Positions 8,433-16,182 are shown, numbered from the stretch's first letter. The stretch: DNA of 64,000 nucleotides from Actinomadura parmotrematis (GCF_019458805.1 NZ_JAIBOA010000028.1:1-64000); one strand, 5' to 3'. Notes: generated from the letters alone by a model not told the origin. Numbers and translations are program-made.

Positions 8433-9916
8433 CGCCCGCCCCCGCCGAGGATCTCGCGGACCGTCATGAGGAGGATCCGCAGGTCGCCGGAGAACGTCCA
8501 GCCGTCGATGTAGTGGTTGTCCAGCCGGGTGCGCCGCTCGATGGAGGTGTCCCCGCGCAGGCCGTGCACCTGCGACCAGCCGGTCAGGCCGACCGGGGCG
8601 CGGTGCCGCAGCGGGTAGCCGGGGTGCGCGCCGGTGAACTGCTGGACGAAGTGCGGCCGCTCGGGGCGCGGGCCGACCAGGCTCATGTCGCCGCGGACGA
8701 TGTTCCACAGCTGCGGCAGCTCGTCCAGCGAGGTCTTGCGCAGGAACCGGCCGACCGGCCCCATCCGGTGGTCGCCCGCGACGGACCAGCGGGTGTCGGC
8801 CTCGCGGTCGTCGCTCGGCCGCAGCGTCCGGAACTTCAGCAGCACGAACGGGCGGCCCTCCAGGCCGATGCGGCGCTGCCGGAACAGCACGCCGGGGCCG
8901 CTCTCCAGCCGGACCGCGACCGCGCAGGCGAGCAGCACCGGCAGCAGGACCGGGACGATGAGCAGGGCCGCGGCGAGGTCGAAGGCGCGCTTGGCGAGCC
9001 GGGCGGGGCTGCGGTGGCCGCGGACGGCCAGCCGGGTGCAGGGCAGGCCCGCCAGGTACCCCGGCGCGCGGCCGGGCGAGGCGGCGAGCCCGGCCGGCGC
9101 CGGCAGCACCAGCACCTCGGTGCCGGGCGGGCAGGCGCGGACGGCGGTGTCGCCGTGGCGGCCGGGGACGTCCTCCATGACCACCACGACGGTGCGGGCG
9201 CGCTCGGCGTCGATCACCGCGCGCAGGTCCGGGAGCCGGCCGAGGACCGGCGCGTCCGCGGGCTCGGGCGCCGGCGCGGGCACGGTGCCGGGCGCCGGGC
9301 GGTCGGCGGCGGCGATCCGGCCGGCGACCGCGAGGCCGAGGGCGGGCCGCTCGGCGAGCGCCTCGATCACGTGGTCGGTGGCGGGGCCGCCGCCGACCAC
9401 CAGCGTCCGCCGCCCGTGCGGGCGGGCCCGCCGGTAGAGGCCGACCAGCCGGTGCGCCGCGGCGCGCCCGAGCAGCACGGCCGCCACGCAGCCGAGCACG
9501 ACGCCCGCCGCCGGGACCGGGTCCGGGGCGCTCCGGCCCGGCAGGGTCGCCGCGACCGGCACCAGCACGGCGAGCGCGGTCCGCGCCGCCAGGGAGAACG
9601 CCTCGTCGACGATCGACCGGGTGCGGCAGGGCCGGTAGCCGCCCGCGACGGCCTGCGCGCCGACCAGCACCGCGGCCGCGGTCGTCGCGGCGGCCGCGGC
9701 GACCGCCTGCGGCGCCAGCGTCCACGCCCCGAGCCCCGCGGCGGCGGCGTCGAGGCCGGCCAGGCCGAGCGGGTAGAGCGCCAGCCCGGTCCGCCGCACG
9801 GCGGCCGAGCGCCGTGCGCGCGCCGCGCCCGCCGCCCGCCCGCGCCCGGCCCCCGGCGCCGGGGCGGGCGCGGGCGGCGCGGCGGCGGACGGGACACCGA
9901 GGTCCTGAACTGGCAT
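8429..9916 (-). CDS. undecaprenyl-phosphate sugar phosphotransferase (WbaP/WcaJ type)
   Basis: 495 residues, first gene of the operon. After a Pro/Ala-rich leader come several N-terminal membrane segments, a Rossmann-like middle domain (RTLVVGGGPATDHVIEAL) and the C-terminal bacterial sugar transferase domain: KRAFDLAAALLIVP membrane helix, LLKFRTL, and TSLDELPQLWNIVRGDMSLV with GPRP. This is the initiating enzyme that loads the first sugar-phosphate onto undecaprenyl phosphate. The ATG at 9916 was chosen because a good GAAAGGA ribosome binding site precedes it at about 8 bp; longer open frames upstream lack one. Regulation is probably from the 9917-10379 divergent region. Confidence 0.9.
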   Translation of the reverse strand: MPVQDLGVPSAAAPPAPAPAPGAGRGRAAGAARARRSAAVRRTGLALYPLGLAGLDAAAAGLGAWTLAPQAVAAAAATTAAAVLVGAQAVAGGYRPCRTRSIVDEAFSLAARTALAVLVPVAATLPGRSAPDPVPAAGVVLGCVAAVLLGRAAAHRLVGLYRRARPHGRRTLVVGGGPATDHVIEALAERPALGLAVAGRIAAADRPAPGTVPAPAPEPADAPVLGRLPDLRAVIDAERARTVVVVMEDVPGRHGDTAVRACPPGTEVLVLPAPAGLAASPGRAPGYLAGLPCTRLAVRGHRSPARLAKRAFDLAAALLIVPVLLPVLLACAVAVRLESGPGVLFRQRRIGLEGRPFVLLKFRTLRPSDDREADTRWSVAGDHRMGPVGRFLRKTSLDELPQLWNIVRGDMSLVGPRPERPHFVQQFTGAHPGYPLRHRAPVGLTGWSQVHGLRGDTSIERRTRLDNHYIDGWTFSGDLRILLMTVREILGGGGR

Positions 9917-10379
9917 CGCGGGTGTCCTTTCGGAAGGGAGGGACGGAGTCGCGGCGCGCGGGGGAAACGGGACGCCGGCCTGTCGCGGCCGTCCCGGCCG
10001 CTCCCGTCCGCCTGCCGAACGGTCCTCGCGCACCGGTACCGGAATCCGCCCCTGTGGCGCGCTCAAGGATGGCAGCATTCCATGATCGGTCAGTGCTCCT
10101 TTCGACCAAGGATATAGAAATTTTGACATCACCCCGGATTCGGCGGAAGCGGAACGGACGGCGACCCCCGCGAGCGGTTCCCGCGGCCGCCGGGTCATCG
10201 CTTCGCCAGCCGCCGGACCGCCAGGCGATGGCCGTTCCATCAGTTGCCAAAGGAACCGTCATAACGCCCGTTCCGGTGTGACACCGGCGCGTTTTCGCGC
10301 TACTTCTTTATCTCGATCCGCAGCCACCGCGTGTGCGAATCGAATGAGATTCTGATCAGTACCCGAAAGGACGACTCTC
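9917..10379. promoter_or_regulatory. divergent intergenic region upstream of the polysaccharide operon and a small secreted-protein gene
   Basis: 463 bp without a supported gene. It contains an unusually AT-rich patch (about 10104-10128, including GATATAGAAATTTTGACATC), the perfect palindrome at 10273-10287, and a small inverted repeat GAATC/GATTC at 10337-10352 shortly before the small secreted gene's ribosome binding site (GAAAGGA). Promoters for both directions must lie here, but I cannot assign -35/-10 pairs with confidence. Confidence 0.6.
10273..10287. promoter_or_regulatory. 15-bp perfect palindrome, operator candidate
   Basis: CCGGTGT-G-ACACCGG, two 7-bp arms around a single central base, in the divergent promoter region. 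It lacks a T tract and sits ~93 bp before the secreted-protein start, so an operator is likelier than a terminator. The regulator is unknown. Confidence 0.4.
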
Positions 10380-10613
10380 ATGATCAAGCGACTGGCCGCC
10401 GCGGGCCTGCTCTCCGTCACCGCCGCCGGTGTCCTGATGAGCGCTGCCCCCGCCATGGCGAACGGCGTCGACTCGGACAACAACCAGATCATCGGCGCCC
10501 AGACCTGCCGCGCCATCGACGTCGCCGTCATCGGCGCCGCGATCCACAACATCCTCGGCGTCGACCACGAGCAGGGCGACTGCGACAACGGCTCGACCAA
10601 CATCGGCCGCTGA
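10380..10613 (+). CDS. small secreted two-cysteine protein, family not identified
   Basis: 77 residues. A clear Sec signal peptide (MIKRLAAAGLLSVTAAGVLM..APAMA) should be cleaved after about residue 27, leaving a ~50-residue mature peptide with two cysteines 25 positions apart, a hydrophobic centre (VAVIGAAIHNILGV) and acidic/amide-rich flanks. The layout, a short exported peptide with two Cys around a hydrophobic core, recalls chaplins, but the chaplin consensus is not matched, so I do not assign it. A disulfide is plausible. Start is ATG 10380 behind GAAAGGA; a strong terminator follows, so it is monocistronic. Confidence 0.8.
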   Translation: MIKRLAAAGLLSVTAAGVLMSAAPAMANGVDSDNNQIIGAQTCRAIDVAVIGAAIHNILGVDHEQGDCDNGSTNIGR

Positions 10614-10657
10614 ACCGACGCTGTAACTGACTGACGGGCTCCGCCCCGAAGTACAGA

Positions 10658-10699
10658 TCGCGACCCCTCGCTGGCAGGCCCCGCAGCGAGGGGTCGCGA
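10658..10699 (+). terminator. Rho-independent terminator
   Basis: A perfect 16-bp stem (10658-10673 with 10684-10699; arm TCGCGACCCCTCGCTG), 10-nt loop, followed by GCTTTT. It sits 45 bp after the small secreted-protein stop. Confidence 0.9.
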
Positions 10700-11061
10700 G
10701 CTTTTCCGCACCTTTTCGCCAGCACTCCCCCCACGCCCGTCCACCTCCCCCCAAATGGACATTGCGGACCTAGTCCAGCAACCCCCCAGAAAAACCCGCC
10801 CCTCTTGCTCTCCCCATAAGCGACATTCGTATTTCTTTACCTTTGTCACCAGTTACCAGAACAAGCCGCTGGGAATCCGTAGAGCAGTCGGGAACCGCCG
10901 GTCCGGTCCCGCGGAAGGCGGCGCGGGAAAAGGCGGCGCCGCGCCGCGGAACCGCATTCGCGGCCCGCCCCGCACGGGTTCCGGTCCGGTCGCGATCAGC
11001 GCCTCCCGTCGCCCGTGGGCCACCCTCGCCGCCCAGGCGATTTCCGGATTGCGGTGACAGC
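10700..11061. other. intergenic region before the secreted protease
   Basis: About 360 bp without a gene. The 10740-10870 part is clearly less GC-rich than the surroundings (ATTTCTTTACC-type sequence), as expected for a promoter, and contains the small inverted repeat GGAC-CTA-GTCC at 10766-10776. No sigma-factor consensus stands out. Confidence 0.45.
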
Positions 11062-12273
11062 ATGCTCAACAGACACGCCGGCGTGTGGTCCCTGCCGGCG
11101 CTCCTCTCCCTGATCGCCTGCCCGGCCCTCGCCGCGGCGGCCCCGCCCGCGGACGCCGGCCCGGCCCGGACGGCCCCCCCGTCCTGGTGCCCGCCCGGCG
11201 GCGCCCTCGCCGCCGGGCGGCTCCCGGCCTCGGTCCCCCTGGCCTCCTGCGACCTGCGGGGCCGCACCGTCCAGGGCCCCGGCGGGCTGGCGGTGACCGT
11301 CCCGGACGGCACCGCCGCCGTCACCGCCGAGAGCCTGCGCACCGACGGCGCCGACGTCCTGCGGGTCGCCGTCGACGTGCCGGCCGGACGGGTGCGCATC
11401 GAGCGCACCGCGCCGCCGCCGCCGGGCACCGCCGCCGAGCCCGGAGCGCCCGGCCTCACGGACGCCTCCCCGACCCCCGACGCCACGGACGGCCCCCCGG
11501 CCACCGATCCCGAGGACGAACCGACGGCCGCCGGCCCCGACCCCGACGACGACGAGTCCGGCGAGTCCGGCGACGAGCCCGAGGGGACGGGCTCCGAGGT
11601 CAAGGGCCAGCCGGCCGCCGTCCGCGCCTGCCGCGACAGGACCTGGCGGGCGTCCACGTCGGCATGGACGAGAGGCCGCACCATCTTCTGGCGCTACTAC
11701 GGCGGCGCCTCGATCGAGGGCGGCATCAGCGCGGGTGACGCCGAGCAGGCGGTGCGGTCCGGCGTCGCCGCCGCCGTCGGCGCGCGGACCGACTGCACCC
11801 GCACCGGCCACTTCTCGCCCCGGCCGAACATCCGCCAGCACTACCTCGGGCGGACCGCGCGCAAGCCCGGCATCGGCCGCCGAGGCGGCTGCAAGCAGCC
11901 GGACGGGACCAACTCCTTCGGCTGGCTGTCGCTCGGCGGCCTGCCCTCCTCCACCCTCGCCATGACCTGCACCTGGCAGGGCTGGCGCAACACCGTGGAG
12001 GCGGACGTGGCGCTCCAGAGCGACGACAAGGCGTGGTGGTCGCCCGCGGGCGGCGAGGACCGGGCCGCGGGCGGCTGCCCGGCGGGCCACTACCTGCCGG
12101 CGGCGATCGTCGCCCACGAGACCCTGCACGTGCTCGGCCTCGACCACGTGAAGGGCGCGCGGCACGCGAACCTGACCATGACGCCGGTCGCCGCCCCGTG
12201 CGACGACCGCATGGCCACCCTGGGACGCGGCGACTACCGGGGCCTCATCGCCCTCTACGGCCCGCGCCGCTGA
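11062..12273 (+). CDS. secreted matrixin-like zinc metalloprotease (metzincin)
   Basis: 403 residues: Sec signal peptide (about 1-23), a ~85-residue N-terminal domain with two cysteines, an acidic Pro/Asp/Glu/Gly-rich linker (about 125-190), and a C-terminal protease domain. The zinc site is an exact HExxHxxGxxH motif (HETLHVLGLDH), followed about 16 residues later by a methionine-containing LTMTPV turn that could be the Met-turn. Six or more cysteines in the catalytic half suggest disulfides. The acidic linker could keep a pro-domain flexible, but no cysteine-switch motif is recognisable. Substrate unknown. The ATG at 11062 is preferred because it begins the signal peptide. Confidence 0.82.
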   Translation: MLNRHAGVWSLPALLSLIACPALAAAAPPADAGPARTAPPSWCPPGGALAAGRLPASVPLASCDLRGRTVQGPGGLAVTVPDGTAAVTAESLRTDGADVLRVAVDVPAGRVRIERTAPPPPGTAAEPGAPGLTDASPTPDATDGPPATDPEDEPTAAGPDPDDDESGESGDEPEGTGSEVKGQPAAVRACRDRTWRASTSAWTRGRTIFWRYYGGASIEGGISAGDAEQAVRSGVAAAVGARTDCTRTGHFSPRPNIRQHYLGRTARKPGIGRRGGCKQPDGTNSFGWLSLGGLPSSTLAMTCTWQGWRNTVEADVALQSDDKAWWSPAGGEDRAAGGCPAGHYLPAAIVAHETLHVLGLDHVKGARHANLTMTPVAAPCDDRMATLGRGDYRGLIALYGPRR

Positions 12274-12317
12274 CCGGCCACCCGCTCCCGCCACCTGCGA
12301 CCACCCGGTCACCTCCC

Positions 12318-12379
12318 GTCGAGATGCGGCGTGTCGCCCACTTTCGATCTTCGAAGTGGGCAACACGCCGCATCTCGAC
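12318..12379. repeat. interspersed palindromic element, copy A
   Basis: A near-perfect hairpin of about 28 bp per arm (left 12318-12347, right 12351-12379) with core GATGCGGCGTGT and CCACTT, loop centred on TCGATCT. It lies between the convergent protease and beta-helix genes. Its arms, loop and outer flanks (CCCGGTCAC before, GACGACCGGG after) recur at 31935-31996. It could act as a bidirectional terminator, although no T tract follows either arm. Confidence 0.85.
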
Positions 12380-12414
12380 GTGTGACGACCGGGCGGTCAT
12401 GTGGAGCGCGGGCG

Positions 12415-13419
12415 TCAGCGGCCGGCGGCCGTGCCGCAGCAGGTGGTGGACGAGCTGGTGGCCTTCTTCGGGCCCGCGGTGAGCTTCGTCACGGTCTTGG
12501 CCGGGCAGGACGGCGCGACGGACGTCCCGCCGGCCGCGCCGGCCGTGCCGGCCGTGCCGAGGGCGTCCGCCCCGCCCAGCGGGCTCGGCGCGCCCAGGAC
12601 GTCCGTCGCGCCGAGGGGACTCGTCGTGCCGGCGGCGTCCGGGACGGTCGCCGGGGCGGCCGCGGGCGGGGCCGCCGGGCCGCCGGTGACCGGGTCGGGC
12701 GGCAGCGGGGCGCCCGACACCGGGTCGGTCGCCGGGCCGCGCGCCCCGTCGCCCGTCGCCGTGCACTCCACGCCGGCCGCGCCCGCGCTGCGCACGCCGC
12801 TCCCGACCGGGACGCCCTGGACGCCGACGCCCGTGCCCGTCACGCCCGGGCCCGCGCCGGTGTCGGAGCCGACGTCGACCGAGATCGAGGAGTCGGTGAG
12901 GGTGAGCGTGGAGCCGCGCCCGAGGCTCACCGTGGGCGAGCCCGCCGCGCCGGCGCCGTAGACCGTGACGTCGGACAGGCGCAGGCGGGCGCCCGGTGCC
13001 ACGCTGAACACCGACCGGATGGGCTCGGTGCCCGACCAGGTGATGGACGAGCCCGCGCCGTCGACGGTGGTGTCCTTGGTGACGGTGGGCAGCGCCGAGT
13101 GGGCGCCCTCCCGCTTGGTCAGCTCGTAGTCGCACTTCTTGCCGAGCCGGTAGGGGCCGCCGGTCTGGAACGCCTTGACCAGGGCCGCGACGTCGCCGGT
13201 CGTGCCGGTGCAGGCGACCGGCGCCGGCGCGTCCGCGCGGGCGGCCGGCGCGGCGGCGGTCACCGCGAGCCCGGCGGCCGCGGCGGCGGTCACCGGGACG
13301 GCGGCGAGCGCCGCCCGGCGGAGGCCCGCCCGCAGGACGGCGCGGGTCCCCCGGACCGCCCCCGCCCGCCGGTCGTGGTCCGCGGTCCCGGCGGTCGGTC
13401 GCGTGTCGGCCTGGCGCAT
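12415..13419 (-). CDS. secreted beta-helix-like protein
   Basis: 334 residues. An Arg-rich N-terminus leads into a hydrophobic segment (VTAAAAAGLAVTAAAP..ARADA), a signal peptide of unusually long n-region that may be Tat- or Sec-type. The mature part begins with CTGTTGDVAALVKAFQTGG and continues with short repeats of the kind SxFSVxPGAxLRLSDVTVYG / TVSLGRGSTLTLTDSSISVDVG, which read as rungs of a right-handed parallel beta-helix (Pmp/pectate-lyase-like). The last ~130 residues are Pro/Gly/Ala-rich and end with a Ser/Thr run, two adjacent Cys and a short tail. The start ATG 13419 has an AGGGGGAG ribosome binding site. No enzymatic motif is evident. Confidence 0.7.
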   Translation of the reverse strand: MRQADTRPTAGTADHDRRAGAVRGTRAVLRAGLRRAALAAVPVTAAAAAGLAVTAAAPAARADAPAPVACTGTTGDVAALVKAFQTGGPYRLGKKCDYELTKREGAHSALPTVTKDTTVDGAGSSITWSGTEPIRSVFSVAPGARLRLSDVTVYGAGAAGSPTVSLGRGSTLTLTDSSISVDVGSDTGAGPGVTGTGVGVQGVPVGSGVRSAGAAGVECTATGDGARGPATDPVSGAPLPPDPVTGGPAAPPAAAPATVPDAAGTTSPLGATDVLGAPSPLGGADALGTAGTAGAAGGTSVAPSCPAKTVTKLTAGPKKATSSSTTCCGTAAGR

Positions 13420-13754
13420 GGTCTCCCCCTGATCCCCGCGGTCCCGGCAGCCAGGACGCGGTACTCGCATCGTGATCATGACTACGAGTAGTGAATCAGA
13501 CACGCTCCGCCCGCCCGGCACGCCCCCCGCGCCGCCCGCGCGCCCCGGCGCCGCATAGGCCAGAACCCCGGAAGGCTCACCCCCGGCGGCTCCACATTTG
13601 GCCAAAGTAAGCATTACCCGCACAGCGTGTTGGATTGATCACGGTCGGTAATGAAGAACCTGCAAGCTCGCCGGGACGGCCTCACCGCAGGATCCGGCGG
13701 AGGTTCCGCAACCCGCGTCGGCACCTTCCCGACGTGGACGAGAGGGAATGGTTC
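13420..13754. promoter_or_regulatory. divergent intergenic region with inverted repeat
   Basis: 335 bp between the divergent beta-helix and 93-residue genes. An inverted repeat TACTCG...CGAGTA (13462-13467 and 13485-13490) flanks the inner partial palindrome GTGATCATGAC, about 45-70 bp upstream of the beta-helix start, where an operator would be expected. The plus-strand gene has a GAGAGGGA ribosome binding site. Confidence 0.45.
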
Positions 13755-14036
13755 ATGAACACGCTGCACAAGCTCACCATCGTCGGCTTCGCCACCGCCG
13801 GCCTCGCGCTCGCCGCTCCCGCCGCCATGGCGGACACCTTCCACGGCCAGGGCAGCAAGGCCGCCGGCCCGAACGGCGCCTCGTCGACCGGCATCGTCTC
13901 GGGCGCCGTGGACGGCCACCACGGCCACGGCGGCGGCGGCGACCACGGCGACGGCGGCGTCTTCTACGGCAAGAAGGCGCAGACCGCGGGCCCGAACGGC
14001 GCCACGTCCTCGGGCGTGGTCAGCGCCGCCGACTGA
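13755..14036 (+). CDS. small secreted Gly/His-rich protein with duplicated AGPNGA motif
   Basis: 93 residues: signal peptide (about 1-26, ending APAAMADT), then two copies of a motif, KAAGPNGASSTGIVSG and QTAGPNGATSSGVVSA, separated by a His/Gly/Asp-rich segment (GHHGHGGGGDHGDGG) that could bind a metal. No cysteines and no known domain recognised. Start ATG 13755 is preceded by GAGAGGGA at suitable distance. The next gene encodes another exported protein with a related GPDGAS motif. A hairpin follows the stop. Confidence 0.75.
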   Translation: MNTLHKLTIVGFATAGLALAAPAAMADTFHGQGSKAAGPNGASSTGIVSGAVDGHHGHGGGGDHGDGGVFYGKKAQTAGPNGATSSGVVSAAD

Positions 14037-14072
14037 CCGGTCGCCATCCGGTCTCGCTAGACGACCCGCGAG

Positions 14073-14101
14073 CGGTCCCGCCCGGACGCCGGGCGGGACC
14101 G
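14073..14101 (+). terminator. hairpin terminator candidate
   Basis: Perfect 13-bp stem (arm CGGTCCCGCCCGG) with a 3-nt loop, followed by TCTCCGTT; 36 bp after the upstream stop. The T tract is weak, so partial read-through into the next small gene is possible. Confidence 0.65.
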
Positions 14102-14148
14102 TCTCCGTTCGGCCGACGCCGCCCGCCCCTGCTCAGGAAGAGAACACC

Positions 14149-14397
14149 ATGCGCTCCATCTCCCGCTCCGCCGCCGTCGCCCTCTCGGCCACCGCGGCCC
14201 TCATGGCGGCCCCCTCCCTCGCCCACGCCGACGCCGAGTACCGCTCCTCCTCGATGAAGGCCGACGCGCACGGCAGCACGCTGCACATCCGCCGCGTCTT
14301 CGCCGGCGACGACGGCGAGGTCCGCTACGAGGACTCCTACTACACCTCCGGCCCCGACGGCGCGAGCGTCCGGCACGTGTACAGCCGCGCGCACTGA
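14149..14397 (+). CDS. small secreted protein with GPDGAS motif
   Basis: 82 residues with a Sec signal peptide (about 1-27, MRSISRSAAVALSATAALMA.. to HADA) and a hydrophilic mature part rich in Tyr, Ser, Arg and His. Near the C-terminus YYTSGPDGASVRHV resembles the TAGPNGATS motif of the neighbouring 93-residue protein, which hints at common ancestry or a shared binding partner. No cysteines and no known fold. ATG 14149 follows an AGGAAGAG ribosome binding site. Confidence 0.72.
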   Translation: MRSISRSAAVALSATAALMAAPSLAHADAEYRSSSMKADAHGSTLHIRRVFAGDDGEVRYEDSYYTSGPDGASVRHVYSRAH

Positions 14398-14414
14398 CGC
14401 GCGGGCAAGCGGAA

Positions 14415-14444
14415 ACGGGGGGCGCGCGGCGGCGCGCCCCCCGT
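14415..14444. terminator. bidirectional terminator
   Basis: Perfect 13-bp stem (arm ACGGGGGGCGCGC) with a 4-nt loop between the convergent small secreted-protein gene and deoA; it can serve both strands. Confidence 0.75.
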
Positions 14445-14458
14445 CGCCGTGCGCGGGG

Positions 14459-15733
14459 TCAGGCGATCCGGTCGATGATCAGCGGCAGCGGGGCGGGGCC
14501 GCCGTCGCCGCCGATCTCCCAGGCGCCGTCCAGGGACTCCAGGGCCCGCTCGAACCGGGCCGGGTCGTCGGCGTGCAGGGTGAGCAGCGGCTGCCCCGCG
14601 GCCACCGCGTCGCCCGGCTTGGCGTGGCAGGTCACGCCGGCGCCGAACGACACCGGGTCCTCCTTGCGGGCGCGGCCCGCGCCGAGCCGCCAGGCCGCGA
14701 CGCCGACGCCGAACGCGTCCAGCCGGGTGAGGACGCCCGCCGCCGGAGCGGTGATCACGTGCGTCTCGGCGGCCGCGGGCAGCGGCGCGTCCGGGTCGCC
14801 GCCCTGCGCGGAGATCATGGTGCGCCAGGCGTCCATGGCCGAGCCGTCGCGGAGCGCGTCCGCCGGGTCCTTGCCCGCGACCCCGGCGGCGTCCAGCATC
14901 TCGCGGGCGAGCGCCACGGTCAGCTCGACGACGTCGGCGGGCCCGCCGCCCGCCAGGACCTCCACCGACTCGGCGACCTCGATCGCGTTGCCGACGGCGG
15001 CGCCGAGCGGCCGGTCCATGGCGGTGAGCAGCGCGACCGTGGTGAGGCCGGCGTCCTTGCCGATGGCGACCATCGTCTCGGCGAGCTCGCGGGCCCGCTC
15101 GGGCGTCTTCATGAACGCGCCGGAGCCGACCTTGACGTCCAGCACCAGCGCCCCGGTGCCCTCGGCGATCTTCTTGGACATGATCGACGAGGCGATCAGC
15201 GGGATCGACTCGACGGTGCCGGTGACGTCCCGCAGCGCGTACAGCTTGCGGTCGGCGGGGGCGAGGCCGCCGCCCGCCGCGCAGATCACCGCGCCGGCGG
15301 AGGCGAGCACGTCCAGCATCTCGGCGTTGGACAGCGACGCCCGCCAGCCCGGGATGGACTCCAGCTTGTCGAGCGTGCCGCCGGTGTGGCCGAGGCCGCG
15401 GCCCGACAGCTGCGGGACGGCCGCGCCGCACGCCGCCACGAGCGGCGCCAGCGGCAGCGTGATCTTGTCGCCGACGCCGCCGGTGGAGTGCTTGTCGGTG
15501 GTCGGGCGGTCCAGCGCCGACCAGTCCATCCGCTCCCCCGAGCGGATCATGGCGTCGGTCCAGCGGGCGACCTCGGCGCGGGTCATGCCGTTCAGCAGCA
15601 CCGCCATGGCGAGCGCCGCCATCTGCTCCTCGGCGACGGCGTCGCGGGTGTAGGCGTCGATCACCCAGTCGATCTGCGCGGGCGCGAGCTCCTGCCCGTC
15701 GCGCTTGGCCCGGATGACGTCGATGGCATCCAC
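14459..15733 (-). CDS. deoA: thymidine phosphorylase
   Basis: 424 residues, normal length for pyrimidine-nucleoside phosphorylases. It catalyses phosphorolysis of thymidine/deoxyuridine to the base plus deoxyribose-1-phosphate in the cytoplasm. Diagnostic segments are the phosphate loop KHSTGGVGDK, the SGRGLGHTGGTLDKLES signature, and KKIAEGTGALVLDVKVG with substrate-binding lysines; the C-terminal domain has the expected HVITAPAAGVL. It lies 12 bp downstream of cytidine deaminase on the same strand, completing a nucleoside import and pyrimidine salvage operon. A bidirectional terminator follows. Confidence 0.95.
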   Translation of the reverse strand: MDAIDVIRAKRDGQELAPAQIDWVIDAYTRDAVAEEQMAALAMAVLLNGMTRAEVARWTDAMIRSGERMDWSALDRPTTDKHSTGGVGDKITLPLAPLVAACGAAVPQLSGRGLGHTGGTLDKLESIPGWRASLSNAEMLDVLASAGAVICAAGGGLAPADRKLYALRDVTGTVESIPLIASSIMSKKIAEGTGALVLDVKVGSGAFMKTPERARELAETMVAIGKDAGLTTVALLTAMDRPLGAAVGNAIEVAESVEVLAGGGPADVVELTVALAREMLDAAGVAGKDPADALRDGSAMDAWRTMISAQGGDPDAPLPAAAETHVITAPAAGVLTRLDAFGVGVAAWRLGAGRARKEDPVSFGAGVTCHAKPGDAVAAGQPLLTLHADDPARFERALESLDGAWEIGGDGGPAPLPLIIDRIA

Positions 15734-15745
15734 GCGTGGCCCCTT

Positions 15746-16162
15746 TCAGGCTCGTTCGATGAGGTCGTCGGGGCCGAACGCGTCCGGCAGCACCTCCGAC
15801 ATGGGGCGGATGCCCGACACGGTCTCCAGCAGCATCGCGGGGCCGCCGTGCTCCCAGAGGAGCTGGCGGCAGCGGCCGCACGGCATCAGCGGGTCGCCGT
15901 GGCCGTCCACCACCGCCACCGCGACCAGCCGGGGCCGCTCCCCGCCGTCCGCCTTGCCCTCCCCGTGCAGCGCCGAGACGAGGCTGCACTCGGCGCAGAG
16001 GCCGACGCCGTAGGAGGCGTTCTCGATGTTGCAGCCGCTGACGGTCCGCCCGTCGTCCACCAGGGCGGCGGCGCCGACGGGGAACGACGAGTAGGGGGCG
16101 TAGGCGCGCCGCATGGCGGCCCGCGCCGCGGTGCGCAGCGCGGGCCAGTCGATCTCGTTCAT
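15746..16162 (-). CDS. cdd: cytidine deaminase
   Basis: 138 residues, typical of the homotetrameric class. The zinc-site motifs are present: CAE in GLCAECSLVSA (Cys ligand with the catalytic Glu) and PCGRC in MPCGRCRQLLWE, both on the expected spacing; the N-terminal AYAPYSSFPVGAA and GCNIENASYG substrate segments are intact. It deaminates cytidine and deoxycytidine to uridine derivatives, feeding deoA directly downstream. A strong hairpin separates it from the permease genes upstream, so expression may be partly independent of the transporter. Confidence 0.94.
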   Translation of the reverse strand: MNEIDWPALRTAARAAMRRAYAPYSSFPVGAAALVDDGRTVSGCNIENASYGVGLCAECSLVSALHGEGKADGGERPRLVAVAVVDGHGDPLMPCGRCRQLLWEHGGPAMLLETVSGIRPMSEVLPDAFGPDDLIERA

Positions 16163-16182
16163 ACGTCCATGATCGGTGATCG

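Noticed and set aside
10123..10128. TTGACA hexamer as a plus-strand promoter for the small secreted-protein gene
   Set aside because: No -10-like hexamer occurs 15-19 bp downstream and the gene starts 250 bp further on.
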